Shown here one piece after another: positions 37,085-45,540 of a DNA stretch of 64,000 nt. Position numbers and translations under genes: made by a program. The number at the start of each line of letters is the position of its first letter. Positions within the stretch are counted from its first letter, which is position 1. The notes beneath the pieces were generated by a model that saw nothing but the letters and a program-made list of their open reading frames with translations, was not told the DNA's origin and searched no databases. The DNA comes from Mycobacterium sp. Z3061 (GTDB lineage Bacteria; Actinomycetota; Actinomycetes; Mycobacteriales; Mycobacteriaceae). The DNA is taken from contig NZ_CP134062.1 of NCBI RefSeq assembly GCF_031583025.1, positions 3,596,001-3,660,000 of the forward strand, read 5' to 3'.

Positions 37085-37909
37085 GTGCCAAACGCCGACA
37101 CCGTATCCGTTCCGCCCACCCCCACCAAGGCCGACGTCGCAGCGGCGCTGAACCTGATCAAGCCGCTGCGAAAGCTGATCAAGCCCAAGGTCTACGGCAT
37201 CGACAACGTACCTACCGAACGTGCCCTGCTGGTGGGCAACCACAACACGCTCGGCATGGTGGACGCTCCGTTGCTGGCAGCCGAGCTGTGGGAGCGGGGC
37301 AGGATGGTCCGATCCCTGGGCGACCACGCGCACTTCAAAGTCCCCGGCTGGGGCGATGCGCTGACCCGGATGGGCGTCGTGGACGGCACCCGCGAGAACG
37401 CGTCCGAGCTGATGCGCCGCGGCGAGCTGGTGATGGTGTTCCCCGGTGGTGGCCGCGAGGTCAACAAACTCAAGAACGAGCAATACAAGTTGGTCTGGAA
37501 GAACCGACTCGGCTTCGCGCGCTTGGCCATTCAGTTCGGATATCCGATCGTCCCGTTCGCCTCGGTGGGCGCCGAGCACGGGATCGATATTGTGCTGGAC
37601 AACGAGTCGCCGTTGATGGCGCCGATGAAATTCCTGACCGAGAAGCTGCTCGGCACGCCCGACGGGCCGCCGTTGGTTCGTGGTGTCGGATTGACGCCGG
37701 TGCCCCGGCCCGAGCGCCAGTACTACTGGTTCGGGGACCCGATCGACACCACGGAATTCAGCGGGCAGGAAGCCAACGACAACGCCGCACGCAAGGTCCG
37801 CGAACGCACCGCGGCGGCGGTCGAACACGGCATCGAGTTGATGCTCGCCGAGCGCGAAGCCGACCCGAACCGGTCACTCGTCGGACGGCTGCTGCGCTCC
37901 GACAGTTAG
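37085..37909 (+). CDS. Lysophospholipid/glycerolipid acyltransferase-like protein (Rv1920-like)
   Basis: The product has 274 residues from GTG 37085. A CATACT box at 37073-37078, six bases before, suggests a leaderless start. The acyltransferase block I is VGNHNTLGMVD (~residue 51), an NHxxxGxxD variant of HxxxxD, as in MGAT/DGAT-like members. Block III is VMVFPGGGREVNKL (~118-131), the P-G-G/E-G-x-R equivalent. A GFARLAIQFGYPIVPFASVGAEH segment follows (~141-163). It probably transfers acyl groups in phospholipid or triacylglycerol synthesis at the membrane. Its last 36 bases overlap the convergent ABC-F gene. Confidence 0.85.
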   Translation: MPNADTVSVPPTPTKADVAAALNLIKPLRKLIKPKVYGIDNVPTERALLVGNHNTLGMVDAPLLAAELWERGRMVRSLGDHAHFKVPGWGDALTRMGVVDGTRENASELMRRGELVMVFPGGGREVNKLKNEQYKLVWKNRLGFARLAIQFGYPIVPFASVGAEHGIDIVLDNESPLMAPMKFLTEKLLGTPDGPPLVRGVGLTPVPRPERQYYWFGDPIDTTEFSGQEANDNAARKVRERTAAAVEHGIELMLAEREADPNRSLVGRLLRSDS

Positions 37910-39499
37910 TTGGCCGTCGGACAGTCGCAACCAGCGGTCGGGGTTGAGCTCGTCCAGGAACCGACGGTCGTGACTGACGACGACGAAGGCGCCCTGGTAG
38001 GAGGCCAGCGCGCTCTGCAATTGGGCGACACTGGGCAGGTCCAGATTGTTGGTCGGTTCATCCAGCAGCAGCAGCTGGGGCGCCGGTTCTGCACTGAGCA
38101 GGCAGGCCAAAGTGGCACGCAACTTCTCGCCACCTGACAGCGTTGCCACCGTTTGATGAGCCCGCACGCCGGGGAACAGAAAGCGCGCGAGCCGCGTCAA
38201 CCGATCGGCCTGTGGCATGCCCGGCGCGAACCCGGCGAGGTTGTCGGCCACGGACGAATCCGGGTCGAGGAGGTCAAGCCGCTGCGACAGGTACACAATG
38301 TGACCGTGCCCGCTCATAGCGCCCTGCGCGGGTATCTGGCCGGCCATCGCGCGTAACAAGGTCGACTTTCCGGCGCCGTTGGGCCCGGTCAGGGCGAGAC
38401 GTTCCGGACCTCGGATGGTGAGGTCGACGCCGTTGCCGGCGAACAGCGGCGCGCCGCCGCGCCGAACCTGGATGGCGGTTCCGGTAAAGATCGTCCGGCC
38501 GGCAGGCACCCGGGTATCCGGCAGATCGACGACGATCCGCGACTGCTCACGCAGCGCACGACTGGCCTCGTCGACACGGACGCCGGCCGCTTCCACGCGT
38601 GCCGCGTGCAGGTGATCCGACTTCCCGGCGGACTGCTCGGCACTGCTTTCGCGCTTGTCCAGCAACGCTTTGGGCAGTCCCAGCTGCTGGCGGTTGCGCA
38701 CCGCATTGCCGGCGCGCCGGGCGGCACGTTCGCGGGCCTTCTGCCGGTCGCGCTGTTGGCGCTTGAGGTCGAGTTCGGCGCTGCGCAGCTGTTGTTCGGC
38801 GGCATCCCGCTGCTGCCGCAACACCTGTTGATAGAACGTGTAATTCCCTCCATAGCAGCGGATCTCGTTCGGGGACAACTCCGCGATCCGGTCCATCCGC
38901 TCAAGCAGCAACCGGTCGTGGCTCGCCACCACCAGACAACCGCGGTAGTCGTCGAGGACGCGATAAAGCCGGCGGCGACCGGCCTGGTCGAGGTTGTTGG
39001 TGGGTTCGTCCAGCAGCAGCACATCGGGCCGCTGCAACAGCTGGGCCGCCAGGCCCAGCGCCACGATCTCCCCGCCGGAAACGCTGTCCAGCCGTCGGTC
39101 CAGCGTAATATGGCCCAGCCCAAAGCGATCCAGCTCGGCGGCAACGCGTTCGGCGATGTCCCAGTCGTCACCGACGGTGGTGAAGACCTCGTCACGGACG
39201 TCGCCGCCGTCCAGCGCGTCCAGTGCCGCCAGCACTCGGGCGACGCCGAGAACCTCGGCCACCGTGAGTTCCGGGGTGTAGGGCAAGTCCTGGGAAAGGT
39301 AGGCGGTCACGCCGCGCACAGACACGCTGCCTCGGTCCGGTGGAAGGCGGCCGGCGATCAGCTTGAGCAGCGTAGTCTTTCCCGCACCGTTGGGTGCGAC
39401 GAGACCAGTGCGGCCGTGGTCGAAAGCGAACGAGACGTCCTGAAAAACGTTGGTGCCGTCCGGCCACGAAAAAGACAGATTCGAACACGAAACAGACAT
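37874..39499 (-). CDS. ABC-F family ATPase
   Basis: The product has 541 residues from ATG 39499. There are two nucleotide-binding domains: Walker A VAPNGAGKTTLLKLIAG (~42) and GPNGAGKSTLLRAMAG (~354); signatures LDSVSGGEI and LSGGEKLRAT; Walker B LLLDEPTNNLD in both. No membrane segments. The basic helical linker between the domains (RQQRDRQKARERAARRAGN, ~250) is the tRNA/ribosome-interacting arm of ABC-F proteins. Family roles are translation factor or ribosome protection against antibiotics. The lppF gene I recall at this place in M. tuberculosis is absent. Confidence 0.9.
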   Translation of the reverse strand: MSVSCSNLSFSWPDGTNVFQDVSFAFDHGRTGLVAPNGAGKTTLLKLIAGRLPPDRGSVSVRGVTAYLSQDLPYTPELTVAEVLGVARVLAALDALDGGDVRDEVFTTVGDDWDIAERVAAELDRFGLGHITLDRRLDSVSGGEIVALGLAAQLLQRPDVLLLDEPTNNLDQAGRRRLYRVLDDYRGCLVVASHDRLLLERMDRIAELSPNEIRCYGGNYTFYQQVLRQQRDAAEQQLRSAELDLKRQQRDRQKARERAARRAGNAVRNRQQLGLPKALLDKRESSAEQSAGKSDHLHAARVEAAGVRVDEASRALREQSRIVVDLPDTRVPAGRTIFTGTAIQVRRGGAPLFAGNGVDLTIRGPERLALTGPNGAGKSTLLRAMAGQIPAQGAMSGHGHIVYLSQRLDLLDPDSSVADNLAGFAPGMPQADRLTRLARFLFPGVRAHQTVATLSGGEKLRATLACLLSAEPAPQLLLLDEPTNNLDLPSVAQLQSALASYQGAFVVVSHDRRFLDELNPDRWLRLSDGQLTVGAQQPSDE

Positions 39500-39612
39500 G
39501 GACGGATCCTCAGGTGCGGAAGGAATGTGACAACGGAATGCGAGCCGAAGCTCACGCTGAGATGTCGTTGCTCCCGTCCATGGCTGCATTCCTAACAACT
39601 CTGGCCCACGGC

Positions 39613-40719
39613 ATGCAAACGATTTTCTGTTCGGTGGCATCCCCGCTGCTCCTGTCGCTGACGCTGGTCGCGTGCACTGATCCACACCCCGGGTCCAGCC
39701 CCAAGGGGGGTTCCACTACCACCACAACCTCGGTCGTCAAGGCCGGTAGCAGCCAGAACGTGCTGGACACCGCCGTCAAAGCCGACGGGCCGGGTTGCTC
39801 GGCCGCGGTCGGCGTCGAGGGAAAGGTTGCCTGGACCGGAGTGGCGGGACTGTCCGACATCAACAACGGCGCGAAGATCACCGCGGAAACGGTGTTCGAC
39901 ATCGCCTCGGTATCCAAGCAATTCACGGCTACCGCCGTCCTGTTGCTGGCTGCCGCGGGAAAGCTGACGGTCGAGGATTCACTCGCCCAGTACCTGCCGG
40001 AGATGCCCCCGTGGGCCGCCAATGTCACTCTCGCGCAGCTGATGCACCACACCAGCGGGATCCCCGACTACGTCGGCCTGCTGCAGGAGCAGGGCTTCAG
40101 CTACGCCGACCGCACCACCGAGGCCCAGGCCCTGCAGGCCCTGGCGGGCGCGCCGGAGCTGGTGTTCAAGCCCGGCGCCCGCTTCGAGTACTCCAACTCC
40201 AACTACCTGCTCCTCGGAGAGATCGTGCACCGGCTGTCCGGCAAACCACTCCCGGACTACCTGAGTTCGGAAATCTTCACGCCGCTGAGCCTGACCATGG
40301 TGATGGACCCGAACGCGAAGATCCCCGCCAAAGCGTTGTCCTACACCGAAACTCAGGGCGGCGGGTACCAGGCCGCCGACTCCAAGTGGGAGCAGGTCGG
40401 CGACGGCGGCATCCAGACCACCCCGAGCCAGCTGGTCCGCTGGGCCGACAACTACCGCACCGGCAAGGTGGGCGGCCCGAGCCTCCTCGATGCGCAGCTC
40501 TCCGGAGCGGTACCGACCGAGCCCGGAAGCGGCGACCGCTACGGCGCGGGCATCTACTCGCTGGCCAACGGGATGCTCGACCACGACGGGGCGTGGGCCG
40601 GGTTCGTCACCGCATTCCGTGTCAGCAGCGACCGGCGCACGTCGGTGGCGATCAGCTGCAATGTCGACAAACAGGATCCCGAAGCCCTGGCCGACGCGCT
40701 GGACCGCATCTGGATGTAA
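39613..40719 (+). CDS. Serine hydrolase, beta-lactamase/penicillin-binding-like lipoprotein (Rv1922-like)
   Basis: About 368 residues from ATG 39613; ATGs at 39538, 39562 and 39580 are also in frame. The N-terminal hydrophobic stretch ends in a lipobox LSLTLVAC. Catalytic motifs of the class C beta-lactamase/DD-peptidase fold are SVSK (Ser-x-x-Lys, in DIASVSKQFTATA), Y-S-N (FEYSNSNYLLLG) and an HDGAWAGF replacing the KTG motif. It is expected on the outer face of the membrane as an esterase or peptidase. It diverges from the ABC-F gene and lies 56 bp before the lipD-like gene, as Rv1922-Rv1923 do. Confidence 0.85.
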   Translation: MQTIFCSVASPLLLSLTLVACTDPHPGSSPKGGSTTTTTSVVKAGSSQNVLDTAVKADGPGCSAAVGVEGKVAWTGVAGLSDINNGAKITAETVFDIASVSKQFTATAVLLLAAAGKLTVEDSLAQYLPEMPPWAANVTLAQLMHHTSGIPDYVGLLQEQGFSYADRTTEAQALQALAGAPELVFKPGARFEYSNSNYLLLGEIVHRLSGKPLPDYLSSEIFTPLSLTMVMDPNAKIPAKALSYTETQGGGYQAADSKWEQVGDGGIQTTPSQLVRWADNYRTGKVGGPSLLDAQLSGAVPTEPGSGDRYGAGIYSLANGMLDHDGAWAGFVTAFRVSSDRRTSVAISCNVDKQDPEALADALDRIWM

Positions 40720-40775
40720 CGGCGCGGACAGAAAATTGTCGATCCTGTGCGCCGGGCGCCCCTGAGGCTGCAATC

Positions 40776-42062
40776 ATGCACGGTATGGCGAAAGCGACCG
40801 TCCTCACCACCGACAATGGCCTCCCGTCCGGCGTGCAGGGAGCGTGCGATCCGCACTTCCTGAATGTCATTCGCGCGTTCGCCGGGCTCTACCCCGGCAA
40901 GATGTTCGGGGGTGGCGGTCTGTCGGTATACATCGACGGTAAACCGGTCGTCGACGTATGGACCGGCTACTCGGATCGCAAGGGGAAGGTGCCCTGGACC
41001 GAGGACACCGGCGCCATGGTGTTCTCCGCGACAAAAGGCCTGGCGGCCACCATCATTCACATGCTCGTCGACCGCGGTCTGCTGGCCTACGATGTCCCGG
41101 TCGCCGAGTACTGGCCCGAGTTCGGCGCCAACGGCAAGTCCGAGATCACGGTGAGCGACGTGCTGCGGCATCGCGCCGGCCTGTCCCACCTCAAGGGTGT
41201 CGACAAGCACACCATCATGGATCACCTCCAGATGGAGGAGCGACTGGCGGCGGCCCCGGTCGATCACGCCCACGGCAAGACGGCGTACCACGCGATCACC
41301 TACGGGTGGTTGCTCTCGGGTCTGGCCCGCGCCGTCACCGGAAAGGGCATGCGCGAACTGTTCCGCGAAGACCTGGCCCGCCCGCTGAACACCGACGGAC
41401 TGCACCTCGGCCGGCCGCCCGCCGATTCGCCGACCAAGGCCGCGCAGACATTGCTGCCGCAGGCAAAGATCCCCACCCCGCTGCTGGACTTCATTGCGCC
41501 GAAGGTGGCCGGGTTGTCGTTCTCCGGGCTGCTCGGCTCGATCTACTTCCCCGGCATCATGGGGATGCTCCAGGACGACATGCCGTTCCTGGACGGCGAA
41601 CTGCCGGCAGTCAACGGCGTGGTCACTGCGCGGGCCTTGGCCAAAACCTACGCGGTGCTGGCGAACGACGGTGTCATCGACGACACGCGGCTGCTGTCGT
41701 CGGAGGCTGTGGCCGGCATGAGGGGCAAGGCCGAGCTGTGGCCGGATCTCAATCTGGGGCTGCCCTTCACTTATCACCAGGGTTACCAATCATCGCCGGT
41801 GCCAGGATTTTTGGAGGGATACGGACACATCGGCCTGGGTGGGACGGTCGGTTGGGCGGATCCCGAGTCAGGCAGTTCGTTCGGCTACGTGCACAACCGC
41901 TTGTTGACGCTGCTGCTGTTCGACGTCGGCTCGTTCGCTGGACTGGCGCCGCTGCTGACCAGTGCGGTCAACGCCGCAAAAAAGGACGGCCCGCTCGAGG
42001 TGCCGCAATTCGGCGCGACGTACCAGGACACAGGCGACTACGAGCCAGCGGCCGGCGAGTAA
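40776..42062 (+). CDS. lipD: Esterase/lipase of the beta-lactamase fold (LipD-like)
   Basis: The product has 428 residues from ATG 40776, with GAGG nine bases upstream; ATG 40785 is the alternative. Family VIII esterase motifs are SATKG (Ser-x-x-Lys, in MVFSATKGLAATI, ~residue 84), a Tyr in AYHAITYGWLLSG (~174) and GHIGLGGTVGWADP near residue 352 in the position of the KTG/HGG loop. No signal peptide. Members hydrolyse short-chain esters or lipids. The position after the Rv1922-like gene matches M. tuberculosis lipD (Rv1923). Confidence 0.87.
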   Translation: MHGMAKATVLTTDNGLPSGVQGACDPHFLNVIRAFAGLYPGKMFGGGGLSVYIDGKPVVDVWTGYSDRKGKVPWTEDTGAMVFSATKGLAATIIHMLVDRGLLAYDVPVAEYWPEFGANGKSEITVSDVLRHRAGLSHLKGVDKHTIMDHLQMEERLAAAPVDHAHGKTAYHAITYGWLLSGLARAVTGKGMRELFREDLARPLNTDGLHLGRPPADSPTKAAQTLLPQAKIPTPLLDFIAPKVAGLSFSGLLGSIYFPGIMGMLQDDMPFLDGELPAVNGVVTARALAKTYAVLANDGVIDDTRLLSSEAVAGMRGKAELWPDLNLGLPFTYHQGYQSSPVPGFLEGYGHIGLGGTVGWADPESGSSFGYVHNRLLTLLLFDVGSFAGLAPLLTSAVNAAKKDGPLEVPQFGATYQDTGDYEPAAGE

Positions 42063-42078
42063 TACTCCCGCGCGAGTC

Positions 42079-42795
42079 CTAGAAGGCCCCGCGGGCCAGG
42101 AAACGCCGCAGGGCCCCGACGTCTCCGTCAACGCGTAGCCGCTCGACCGGGCAGCGCCCCCAGAGCAGTAACACCAACTCGGACGCCGTGGCACTTACGG
42201 TGGCATCTACGCGACCGTCTGGCACCAGCCGGCATGCGCCGGCGCCGGTGCGGACAGTCCAGTCACCATCAATGTTGTTGCACTGCAGGCGGATCGACTG
42301 GACCGGGCCGTCGAGATCGCGGGACATGCCAGGCAGCACCTCCTCAAGGAACTCCGCGACACCGTCGGCGGCCAGCCGCGGTTCCACCGCCTCGTCCCGA
42401 CCCAGCGCGCCGACGGCATCCCAGCAGTGGATCGCGGTCTCATGCGCGAGGCGACGTTGGACGAATCCCACATTCTGACGATGCCCCCAGGTCCACGCGG
42501 GGGCTTCGGGGTGGATGCGGCTGAGCGTGGTGACGGTCTCCATCAGACCGTCGCGAAACCATTGCACGAGGCCCTGTTCGTCGGGTCGCGCAGGCTCGCG
42601 GTAACTCTCGGGCCCGGTGACAGAGCCGGCTGCGACCTGTCGCCAGAAAGTGTGGACGTTGCCGACATGCCAGACCAATTCGGCGACCGTCCATCCGGTG
42701 CAGCTCGGCACGCCGCGGTGCAGCCCCGCCCCCGCCACCGCGATGATCCGATCGCCGTCGCGCCGCACCGCGTGGAGATAGTCGACAGACTGCAT
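42079..42795 (-). CDS. Maleylpyruvate isomerase-family mycothiol-dependent (DinB-like) protein
   Basis: The product has 238 residues. The N-terminal DinB-like four-helix domain shows VPSCTGWTVAELVWHVGNVH, with the metal-binding His in HVGNVH (~43), and later NVGFVQRRLAHETAIHCWDA (~109-128), giving the His triad. The C-terminal ~90 residues form the MDMPI-C domain. Family members use mycothiol for isomerisation or S-transfer; the substrate here is unknown. It converges on the lipD-like gene (16 bp). Confidence 0.85.
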   Translation of the reverse strand: MQSVDYLHAVRRDGDRIIAVAGAGLHRGVPSCTGWTVAELVWHVGNVHTFWRQVAAGSVTGPESYREPARPDEQGLVQWFRDGLMETVTTLSRIHPEAPAWTWGHRQNVGFVQRRLAHETAIHCWDAVGALGRDEAVEPRLAADGVAEFLEEVLPGMSRDLDGPVQSIRLQCNNIDGDWTVRTGAGACRLVPDGRVDATVSATASELVLLLWGRCPVERLRVDGDVGALRRFLARGAF

Positions 42796-42902
42796 CGGCT
42801 TATGAGATCACGTGCGTAGGGCTGAGGACCGCGGCGCCCGGCAGCAGCCAGAACGGCGCCAAACGAAACCAGACCGAGCCGGGGGAGCGCTGCGCGATCA
42901 GC

Positions 42903-43277
42903 TCACAGCTCGTAGATCAGCAGCCAGACCAAGGCCACCGCGACCAGCAGCAAAACGGCCATGATTGTCCATCGGATGAGCCGCGACTGACCCTGAAACC
43001 AGTGGCGCAGTTGCACAAAGCGCCAGTCGGTCCACGCGTACGCTCTCGCGGCCCAGTCCGCTTCGACCGCCATCAGGCGTAACGCAATGAGCAGCGCCGG
43101 AATACCCGCCTCGGGAAGCACCACGATCAGCGGGACAGACGCCACCAGCAACAGGCTCCCGAGCACGGCCAGCAGGACACGCACCGCCGCGGGCCGGGCG
43201 CGGGCCCGCTCCCGATTGGCATACACCCGGGCCAGTGCGGCGTCGCGCGTCGTGACCGGATGGTCGATTGCGTCCAC
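42903..43277 (-). CDS. Small membrane protein of unknown function
   Basis: The product has 124 residues. A basic, polar N-terminus (RVYANRERARARPAAVRV) precedes two adjacent hydrophobic segments (~34-70), then a Trp-rich amphipathic stretch (AARAYAWTDWRFVQLRHWF) and a C-terminal transmembrane helix (~104-123). I do not recognise the family. It is on the same strand as the nitrile hydratase-family operon, 116 bp downstream of it, and could be its last gene. Confidence 0.6.
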   Translation of the reverse strand: MDAIDHPVTTRDAALARVYANRERARARPAAVRVLLAVLGSLLLVASVPLIVVLPEAGIPALLIALRLMAVEADWAARAYAWTDWRFVQLRHWFQGQSRLIRWTIMAVLLLVAVALVWLLIYEL

Positions 43278-43393
43278 GGATTACTCCTGCGGTCGATGCG
43301 TGTGTGGTGGCGAGCGTCCGTGAACTTTCACAAGCCATCGCTTGGCCGCCGCCGAATCTAGCGGTTCGGCGAAAGAATGCCCAGTCGGCGGGT

Positions 43394-43762
43394 CTAAGCC
43401 TCGAGGCGGGCGCGGACCGTGTCGAGCCGTTGACGCAGCTCGTCTTCGCTGACGATGCCGCGGGCGAGCAGCGAGTAGGCCAAGGCGACCAGCTGATTTT
43501 CCGGGAACGGCAGACCGGCGTACCGGTTGGCCGACAGCTCGTCTTCTTCATCACGGCGTTCTTTGAACGTCAGGGCAGACCGTCCGTCGCCGTAACACGA
43601 GCGGTCCAGCACGTCACACAACCCGTCCAGGCTGGTCTTCCACGGCGGCAGCGGGTTATCGACGCCGTATTTGGCCGCCAGCACCGGCCAGGTCTGCCGA
43701 TGCTCCGCGATCTCGTCGAGGACTGCGAATTCACCTGCAGCGGATGAGATTTCGTCCGGCAT
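43394..43762 (-). CDS. Nitrile hydratase/thiocyanate hydrolase accessory (activator) protein
   Basis: The product has 122 residues. The chain PPWKTSLDGLCDVLDRSCYG and then LPFPENQLVALAYSLLARGI with SEDELRQRLDTVRARL resembles the N-terminal, helical half of the beta subunit encoded two genes upstream. That similarity is the hallmark of the small activator chaperones that deliver the metal-loaded alpha/gamma subunit by subunit swapping. Its start lies 3 bp after the stop of the catalytic subunit gene, so it is co-translated. Confidence 0.75.
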   Translation of the reverse strand: MPDEISSAAGEFAVLDEIAEHRQTWPVLAAKYGVDNPLPPWKTSLDGLCDVLDRSCYGDGRSALTFKERRDEEDELSANRYAGLPFPENQLVALAYSLLARGIVSEDELRQRLDTVRARLEA

Positions 43763-43765
43763 GGG

Positions 43766-44464
43766 TCAGGCTTCGACGGGCCGGACGGCGGGGCGCACCA
43801 GGGGAGTCACGTTGGTCGTCACCCCGGGTTTGGGTAATGCGACCCCGATCAAGCAGTCGCGAGTGATGATCTCGGCGAGCTGGTCTTCGCTCCATCCCTC
43901 GGTTCCCGCAGGACGCATCGGCATCACCATGAACCGGTGTTTCTGGTTCGAGTCCTCCACCCGCACCTCGACGTCGTGGGGTAGTTGCAGGCCGAACTCG
44001 GAGAGCACCTGCCGTGGCCAGCGCACGATGCGCCGCCGGTAATTGGGGGTGCGGTACCACTCGGGGGAGTTGCCCAGTATCGGACGTGGGTAGCAGGAGC
44101 ACAGTGCGCAGACGATGACATGGTGCACCGCCGGGGTGTCTTCCAGGATCTTGAACGCCACGAAGTCGCTGGGGGTGCCGAAACCGGTCGGATCCAGCCA
44201 TTCGACGCCGACCTCTCTGGCGGCTGCGACCGCGTCGGTCACCGCCAGTTCCTTGAACGCCGGGTCCAGCCACGCCTTGGCCACCAACCGGGCCGCGGGC
44301 GTGGGGCCGATCTGCTCGGCGTACTCCGTGAAGACCCGGTGGTCTTCGGCGGTGAATAATCCTTTCTCGATGCACAATTCGCGTAGCGCGATTTCGAGCA
44401 CTTCGAAGTCGGTGATCTCGTCGACCATGGGTTTGACGGTGCGTTCGTGGTCGTGGTCGGTCAT
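43766..44464 (-). CDS. Catalytic metal-binding subunit of a nitrile hydratase/thiocyanate hydrolase
   Basis: The product has 232 residues from ATG 44464. The metal claw is CALCSC at residues 119-124 (Cys119, Cys122, Ser123, Cys124), the low-spin Co(III) or Fe(III) site whose Cys residues are oxidised in the active enzyme. The residue after the first Cys is Ala, where Co-type enzymes usually have Thr and Fe-type Ser. Flanking sequence (NSPEWYRTPNYRRRIVRWPR; MPMRPAGTEGWSEDQLAEII) is highly conserved in the family. It hydrates nitriles to amides, or in the thiocyanate hydrolase branch converts SCN- to carbonyl sulfide and ammonia. It starts 18 bp after the beta/alpha gene. Confidence 0.88.
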   Translation of the reverse strand: MTDHDHERTVKPMVDEITDFEVLEIALRELCIEKGLFTAEDHRVFTEYAEQIGPTPAARLVAKAWLDPAFKELAVTDAVAAAREVGVEWLDPTGFGTPSDFVAFKILEDTPAVHHVIVCALCSCYPRPILGNSPEWYRTPNYRRRIVRWPRQVLSEFGLQLPHDVEVRVEDSNQKHRFMVMPMRPAGTEGWSEDQLAEIITRDCLIGVALPKPGVTTNVTPLVRPAVRPVEA

Positions 44465-44482
44465 GATCGGATCGCGCTCCTC

Positions 44483-45322
44483 TCAACCCACGGCTTGCAG
44501 CCAGCGCTCGGGGATCTCGGTCTGCAACGTGTCGTTCGGGTGCCCGGTGTAGTTGTCCCACAGCTGCGCCTGGTTGAACCGCACGATGTAGAACCACTCG
44601 GGCTTGGCGTCCTCGCGGTCCCACGCCTCGTCCTCGGGCGCCGGGCTCTCGTAGCTGACCTCAGCGATCACACCTTCCGCACCGCGGACGTACTCCGGGG
44701 TGCGGGTGTAGAACATCGCCGGCAGCTCCCGCACCCGAACACGTTGTCCGACTTGGAACTTCGCCTCACCCGCCTGACCGCAGAAGCGCTGCGGATCGCC
44801 GATGCCGGCGGCCTCGATGTGATGCCTATTGCGGGGGACACTCGCGCCGTCGCCTTCGAACTTGGGCCGGGCCTCCGGGCGGCGCCCCTGCAACCCGCCC
44901 GCGTACCGCCCCTGGACTTCCGCGAGCCGGTCGGTCAATTCACCCCAGCTGATGTGCTTCTTCTCGATCAGCAGCCGGCCGACCGACCACAGCCAGCGGC
45001 TGTAGTAGGGCAGGCCCAGGTAGATGGCGCGGCCGACATCGACGTTGCCCAGCCGCCGCCGCTCCTCGGAGACCCAGATGCCGCGCATGCCGAGAACCTC
45101 GCAGAGCACGTAGGTCATTAACTCCCACTGCTCTTCTTCTTTGTTCTCGTACAGGTGCGGGTAGTCAAGCTCACCGCCGACGTCGTGGCTGGTCTTCATA
45201 TACGCCAGCCAGTGATCGTGAGTGATCTCGTCCGGGGCCGGCCACTCCGAAACCTCGGGATAGATCGTTTTGAGCCGGGAAACCAGCGCCAGTTGCGCCG
45301 CGCGCTCCGCTGCTGTGCTCAA
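44483..45322 (-). CDS. Fused beta/alpha subunit of a thiocyanate hydrolase-like (nitrile hydratase-family) enzyme
   Basis: The product has 279 residues from TTG 45322, supported by GGGAGG seven bases upstream. Residues ~25-140 (PAPDEITH, then HDVGG at 46-50, KEEEQWELMTYVLCE, EERRRLGNVDVG, LPYYSRWLW) match what I remember of the thiocyanate hydrolase beta subunit. Residues ~170-279 (GDPQRFCGQAGEAKFQVGQR, MFYTRTPEYVRGAEGVIAEV, DTLQTEIPERWL) match its alpha subunit. The latter is an SH3-like barrel, as in the C-terminal half of nitrile hydratase beta. In Thiobacillus the two are separate genes in the order scnB-scnA-scnC; here B and A form one chain and the next gene is the catalytic subunit. 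Confidence 0.8.
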   Translation of the reverse strand: MSTAAERAAQLALVSRLKTIYPEVSEWPAPDEITHDHWLAYMKTSHDVGGELDYPHLYENKEEEQWELMTYVLCEVLGMRGIWVSEERRRLGNVDVGRAIYLGLPYYSRWLWSVGRLLIEKKHISWGELTDRLAEVQGRYAGGLQGRRPEARPKFEGDGASVPRNRHHIEAAGIGDPQRFCGQAGEAKFQVGQRVRVRELPAMFYTRTPEYVRGAEGVIAEVSYESPAPEDEAWDREDAKPEWFYIVRFNQAQLWDNYTGHPNDTLQTEIPERWLQAVG

Positions 45323-45408
45323 TTGGACGCCTCCCGTATGGAGATTTCCACCTGGTCCGACGTCAAAACTACCACTGTCCGGCGAAATCGGTTAGCCGAA
45401 AAAGCCGC

Positions 45409-45422
45409 ATCGCTCAAGCGAT
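45409..45422. promoter_or_regulatory. Short inverted repeat between the thiocyanate hydrolase-like operon and the acyl-AMP ligase
   Basis: ATCGCT-CA-AGCGAT is a perfect 6-bp inverted repeat with a 2-bp spacer in the 218-bp divergent intergenic region. It could be an operator serving both directions. No regulator gene is adjacent. Confidence 0.25.
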
Positions 45423-45540
45423 TTCGCGTTCATAGCACGAACATGCGGCACACCCGGAACACGACGCCATGCGGACCAGGTGGCCAGGACCACACCGCAG
45501 CTTGCCAGGAACGCCGCAGGCCGGTTTATAGAATGCGCGC

